From CAZLQF01 sp964561545 (lineage in GTDB: Bacteria; Bacteroidota; Bacteroidia; CAILMK01; CAYYUA01), in the NCBI GenBank assembly GCA_964561545.1, contig CAZLQF010000042.1, positions 1-20,201 on the forward strand: DNA of 20,201 nt. The letters run 5' to 3'. How positions within the stretch are numbered: position 1 is the first letter of the stretch; each line of letters begins with the position of its first letter. The notes under the pieces are model-generated. The model saw only the letters and a list, made by a program, of their open reading frames with translations, did not search any database and was not told where the DNA came from. Positions 17,152 through 20,201 of the stretch are shown one piece after another. A program made the translations under genes and the position numbers.

Positions 17152-18360
17152 ATGCCTGCAATCAATTTAAAAAGGAAAATTGAACATTACCTGTTCCTGA
17201 TTTACTTGCTCTCAATATTTTTTATGATCGGTTGCAGTAAAGAAGATCCCGAGCCTGTGGCCGATTGCTCTAATCCAGCTTACGATTCCAGTGAGCAACA
17301 CGCCAAGGGTGCTCAATACCAATCCTTCATTGACAATTATACAGATCAAGGTTTGCCTGGCATCAGCTTATTGGTAAACGATTCCAATGGGGTTTGGGCT
17401 GGAGCTTCCGGAATGGCTAATATTGCGGAAAACCGTTCTATGAAAACCTGCCATGTGACAAAAGTCGGTAGCATTACCAAGCTCTTCATGGGGGTCCTTA
17501 CTTTTCAACTAGTAGAAGAAGGAATGATAAACCTTGAAAATCCCATTCAGGACCATTTACCAGATGAAGTAGTGGAGAAAGTAGCCAATGCCGAAGAAGT
17601 AACAATTAGACAGTTGCTCAACCATACCAGCGGTATTTATGATTTTGTAGAAGACCAGGAATATTACCTTGAGGTACTCGACCATCCTGATAAAAATAGA
17701 AAAGCCAAAGAGCTTATTGAATACGTTTACAACGAGGATGCAGCATTTGATAATGGTGAAGATGTCGGATATTCCAACACCAATTATTTACTCCTGAGCA
17801 TGGTAATAGAAAATGCCACAGGCCAGGAACATGGGAAATTAATTGAGCAAAAGATCATTGACCAACTTGGGCTTGAAAATACGTATTATGCCGGCTATGA
17901 ATCACTGCCACCGAATACAGCACACGGCTATTACGACCTTTACAACAATGGCCAGGTAGGTGACCTTACCCAATACAATCCAGGTAATGGGAATGGCTTC
18001 ACAGGTATTTACGCTACAGTATGGGATTTAAAAACCTTCATTGAAGCGCTTTTTAAAGAAAAAACCCTTTTGAGTCAGACTTCTCTGGACGCTATGTTAA
18101 GGTTCGGACCAAAGCAAGAGGATGGTTTTTCATATGGCCTTGGCGTTTTCAAGGATTTTATCTATATAGGAGATCAAGCTTCGGCCTATGGGCACGATGG
18201 AAGGGACCTCGCCTACAGCGCCGGGGTTTATTATTTTCCCGATCATAATGTAACCTACGCGACCATCGTTAATTACGGCACCAACGGAACAAGCGATCTG
18301 AAATCAGTTTACGATGAATACAAGGACAAGCTTGCACGAAAAATTGTTAACAAGGATTAA
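17152..18360 (+). CDS. Class C beta-lactamase-related serine hydrolase (lipoprotein)
   Basis: This 402-residue protein of the beta-lactamase/penicillin-binding-protein superfamily has nucleophile motif SITK (Ser107, Lys110), YSN (Tyr207, Asn209) and HDG (348-350) in place of KTG. The HxG form is common in D-aminopeptidase- and esterase-type relatives and less so in true AmpC lactamases. It is more likely an esterase, a D-amino-acid peptidase or a cell-wall enzyme than an antibiotic-resistance determinant. The lipoprotein signal ends in FFMIGC, with Cys28. The frame is open from 17050, overlapping the preceding gene, but the ATG at 17152 places the signal peptide at the N-terminus and removes the overlap. 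It follows the barrel-protein gene closely and precedes a decarboxylase gene by 188 bp. Confidence 0.87.
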   Translation: MPAINLKRKIEHYLFLIYLLSIFFMIGCSKEDPEPVADCSNPAYDSSEQHAKGAQYQSFIDNYTDQGLPGISLLVNDSNGVWAGASGMANIAENRSMKTCHVTKVGSITKLFMGVLTFQLVEEGMINLENPIQDHLPDEVVEKVANAEEVTIRQLLNHTSGIYDFVEDQEYYLEVLDHPDKNRKAKELIEYVYNEDAAFDNGEDVGYSNTNYLLLSMVIENATGQEHGKLIEQKIIDQLGLENTYYAGYESLPPNTAHGYYDLYNNGQVGDLTQYNPGNGNGFTGIYATVWDLKTFIEALFKEKTLLSQTSLDAMLRFGPKQEDGFSYGLGVFKDFIYIGDQASAYGHDGRDLAYSAGVYYFPDHNVTYATIVNYGTNGTSDLKSVYDEYKDKLARKIVNKD

Positions 18361-18548
18361 TTTTTAAGAGGCACCCTTCATGTTGGCATGATTTAAACCG
18401 ACTTTGCCAGGTTATTAGGGGTTAGAATTGGTTCCAATTCCTATCAGTGAAATGTAGCATAAGCAATAAACCTAACCTCCACCCTTCGCGTTGACTTCCA
18501 ATATTGTAGGATAAAGTCGACATTTGCCCACCATAAAAAACCCTTATC

Positions 18549-20012
18549 ATGAATAATCAACAAACACCGCTTGAGTCCATATCGCAGCGACTAAAAACAT
18601 TGGAAGAGGTTTCAAGAAAACTTGATTATACTGCGGAAGCAAGATCAAAACTCAATCAAAAGGTCAATGATTACGCAGATCAATTCCTAAACGAAATTGA
18701 ACATTCAAAAGCTTACTATAATCAGGATGTGGTTAATAAAGATGGTTTTAAGCCAAGATTTCCTGAAGAAGGGACTTCCATTGAAGAGTTGCTTGAATTT
18801 TACGAAAACAATGTCAACCAAACCGGCTTGAACCCTGCTTCAGGAGGCCACTTAGGCTACATTCCCGGAGGTGGTGTTTATCCCAGTGCTATGGGTGATT
18901 ATTTGGCGGATGTAACCAATCGATATGGCGGTGTTTTCTTTGCCAATCCCGGGGCTGTGCGCATGGAAAATATGTGTATTAATTGGATGCGGGATATGGT
19001 AGGCTTTGCTGAAACAACGGCAGGAAATTTAGCTTCGGGTGGCTCCATAGCCAACCTCATTGCCATTGTAACAGCTCGCGATGCCTATGGCATCAAAGGC
19101 AAGCATTTTGAACATACGGTTGTTTATTTGTCAGATCAAGTCCATCATTGTGTTGACAAAGCCCTAAGGATAGCTGGCATGGGGGAAGCCGTCCAACGTT
19201 TCATACCCATGGATTCCTGTTTTAGCATGCAGGCGGATCACCTTAAAGAACAAATCAGACAGGATCAAGCACAAGGCTTGATACCCTGGATGGTGGTGGC
19301 ATCAGCTGGTACTACGGATGCAGGTGCCATTGATCCCCTTGAAAACATTGCTACGATTTGTCAGGATCAAAATTTATGGTTTCACATAGACGGAGCTTAT
19401 GGCGCTTTTTTCATGCTCTGTGAAGAAGAACAGGAAAAGTTTAAGGGCATCGACCAAGCTGATTCCGTAGTTATGGATCCGCATAAGGGATTGTTCCTGC
19501 CCTATGGAATTGGCGCAGTTTTGATAAGCCATGGCCAATATTTATACCAATCCCATTACTACCAGGCCAATTACATGCAGGATGCAACCAACGAATCGGG
19601 AGAAGCCTCGCCATCTGAATTATCTCCTGAGCTAACCAAACACTTCCGGGGGCTTCGAATGTGGCTGCCCATGATGCTGTATGGCTTGAAACCATTTAAA
19701 GCAGCATTGCAGGAAAAACTTGAGCTGGCACGTTATTTTTACCATCAAATAGCCACTCGTGAGGACTTTGAAGTGGGTCCTTTTCCACAATTGTCGGTAG
19801 TGCTTTTTAGATACAAGCCTGAAAATGGAGATCCTGACGAGATGAACAAAAAGCTAATTGAACTCATCAAAGAAGATGGCAGGGTCTTCATTTCCTCAAC
19901 CAAGATCAATGAGCAATTTTGGCTTAGGGTTGCAATTCTTTCATTTAGGACTCATAAAAGGACCATCGATCTATTTTTGGAGTTGTTGACAGAGAAGTTA
20001 AATCACATCTAA
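18549..20012 (+). CDS. PLP-dependent group II amino-acid decarboxylase
   Basis: This 487-residue cytoplasmic enzyme belongs to the aromatic-amino-acid/glutamate/tyrosine decarboxylase family and would make an amine and CO2 from an amino acid. PLP-site residues are in place: Lys313 in DPHKG for the Schiff base, Asp281 in HIDGAYGAF for the pyridine nitrogen, and His199 in SDQVHHCVDKA for ring stacking. The substrate-side motif GGHLGYIPGGGVYPSAMGD and the segment ASAGTTDAGAIDP are typical. The substrate cannot be assigned from sequence: aromatic amino acids, 2,4-diaminobutyrate or aspartate are all possible in this family. The upstream gap has no clear terminator; a 7/8 match to the -7 element (GACATTTG, 18519-18526) suggests a possible own promoter. 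Confidence 0.9.
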   Translation: MNNQQTPLESISQRLKTLEEVSRKLDYTAEARSKLNQKVNDYADQFLNEIEHSKAYYNQDVVNKDGFKPRFPEEGTSIEELLEFYENNVNQTGLNPASGGHLGYIPGGGVYPSAMGDYLADVTNRYGGVFFANPGAVRMENMCINWMRDMVGFAETTAGNLASGGSIANLIAIVTARDAYGIKGKHFEHTVVYLSDQVHHCVDKALRIAGMGEAVQRFIPMDSCFSMQADHLKEQIRQDQAQGLIPWMVVASAGTTDAGAIDPLENIATICQDQNLWFHIDGAYGAFFMLCEEEQEKFKGIDQADSVVMDPHKGLFLPYGIGAVLISHGQYLYQSHYYQANYMQDATNESGEASPSELSPELTKHFRGLRMWLPMMLYGLKPFKAALQEKLELARYFYHQIATREDFEVGPFPQLSVVLFRYKPENGDPDEMNKKLIELIKEDGRVFISSTKINEQFWLRVAILSFRTHKRTIDLFLELLTEKLNHI

Positions 20013-20179
20013 GTTAATTTTTTGAATCAGCGGTCGCAGGCTTAATACAAATAAACAGCGGAGGATTTTAATAAGCGATGAAAGGCCTTGAATCAGCAAG
20101 TTTTAAATATAAAAATCAAACTTATATGTACCAGTTAAAAAAGAAGCATACATTAAAGCTTAAAAATCCTGTATAGGGG

Positions 20180-20201
20180 CAGGCAGGGCTAGCCCTGCCT
20201 G
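20180..20201. repeat. Perfect 22-bp GC-rich palindrome at the window edge
   Basis: CAGGCAGGGCT (20180-20190) is followed at once by its reverse complement AGCCCTGCCTG (20191-20201). Three more G residues just before it (20177-20179) may extend the pairing beyond the window. The GC content is far above the surrounding DNA. It would form a very stable hairpin with a CTAG loop. It could be an intrinsic terminator, a REP-like repeat or a mobile-element end, but the cut-off sequence prevents a decision. Confidence 0.6.

Noticed and set aside
20078..20176. 32-codon plus-strand frame with GGAGG 13 nt upstream
   Set aside because: It is short and unrecognised, the spacing is too long for a normal ribosome binding site, and it is not conserved with anything I know.

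Overview
The window looks like chromosome from a member of the Bacteroidota, probably Cytophagales-like. Base composition is moderately AT-rich and Shine-Dalgarno sequences are mostly missing or weak. Several upstream regions carry the Bacteroidota -7 promoter element TAnnTTTG. Many genes encode lipoproteins or secreted proteins, and the protein families (periplasmic M23 peptidase with an HxC motif, large fused ABC transporter, lipocalin-like lipoprotein) fit that phylum. No rRNA, tRNA, CRISPR array, phage gene or intact insertion sequence was seen.

Layout. (1) 1-457 has no convincing gene. (2) 458-3153, minus strand: an MltF-like lytic transglycosylase lipoprotein downstream of a zinc-free quinone-oxidoreductase-type dehydrogenase. 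(3) 3340-5594, plus strand: an OapA/M23 cell-wall peptidase starting at TTG, then a formimidoylglutamase-type ureohydrolase. (4) 5761-10322, minus strand: an unknown 210-residue protein and full-length cobalamin-dependent methionine synthase MetH, with a clear intrinsic terminator between them. (5) 10323-10986: a 664-bp intergenic region with several inverted repeats, including a possible pseudoknot. (6) 10987-14034, plus strand: a 1015-residue ABC transporter joining an N-terminal regulatory region, an ATPase and a membrane domain. (7) 14147-16296, minus strand: three exported proteins of unknown role, two of them lipoproteins. (8) 16479-20012, plus strand: a small predicted outer-membrane barrel protein, a class C beta-lactamase-like lipoprotein and a PLP-dependent amino-acid decarboxylase. 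(9) The window ends in a perfect 22-bp palindrome.

Most of the region is housekeeping metabolism (methionine and histidine or amino-acid turnover) and envelope maintenance (two cell-wall enzymes, lipoproteins, a transporter). The genes do not form one obvious pathway. No complete new defence or biosynthetic system was found. The less ordinary signals are a diverged intergenic repeat present three times (two copies flank the unknown 210-residue gene), the structured metH/ABC intergenic region, the multidomain ABC transporter with a large lysine-rich insertion, and the HxC variant of the M23 active site. Three gene starts (15676, 16296, 17152) were moved downstream from the longest open frame to ATGs that place a lipoprotein signal at the N-terminus.
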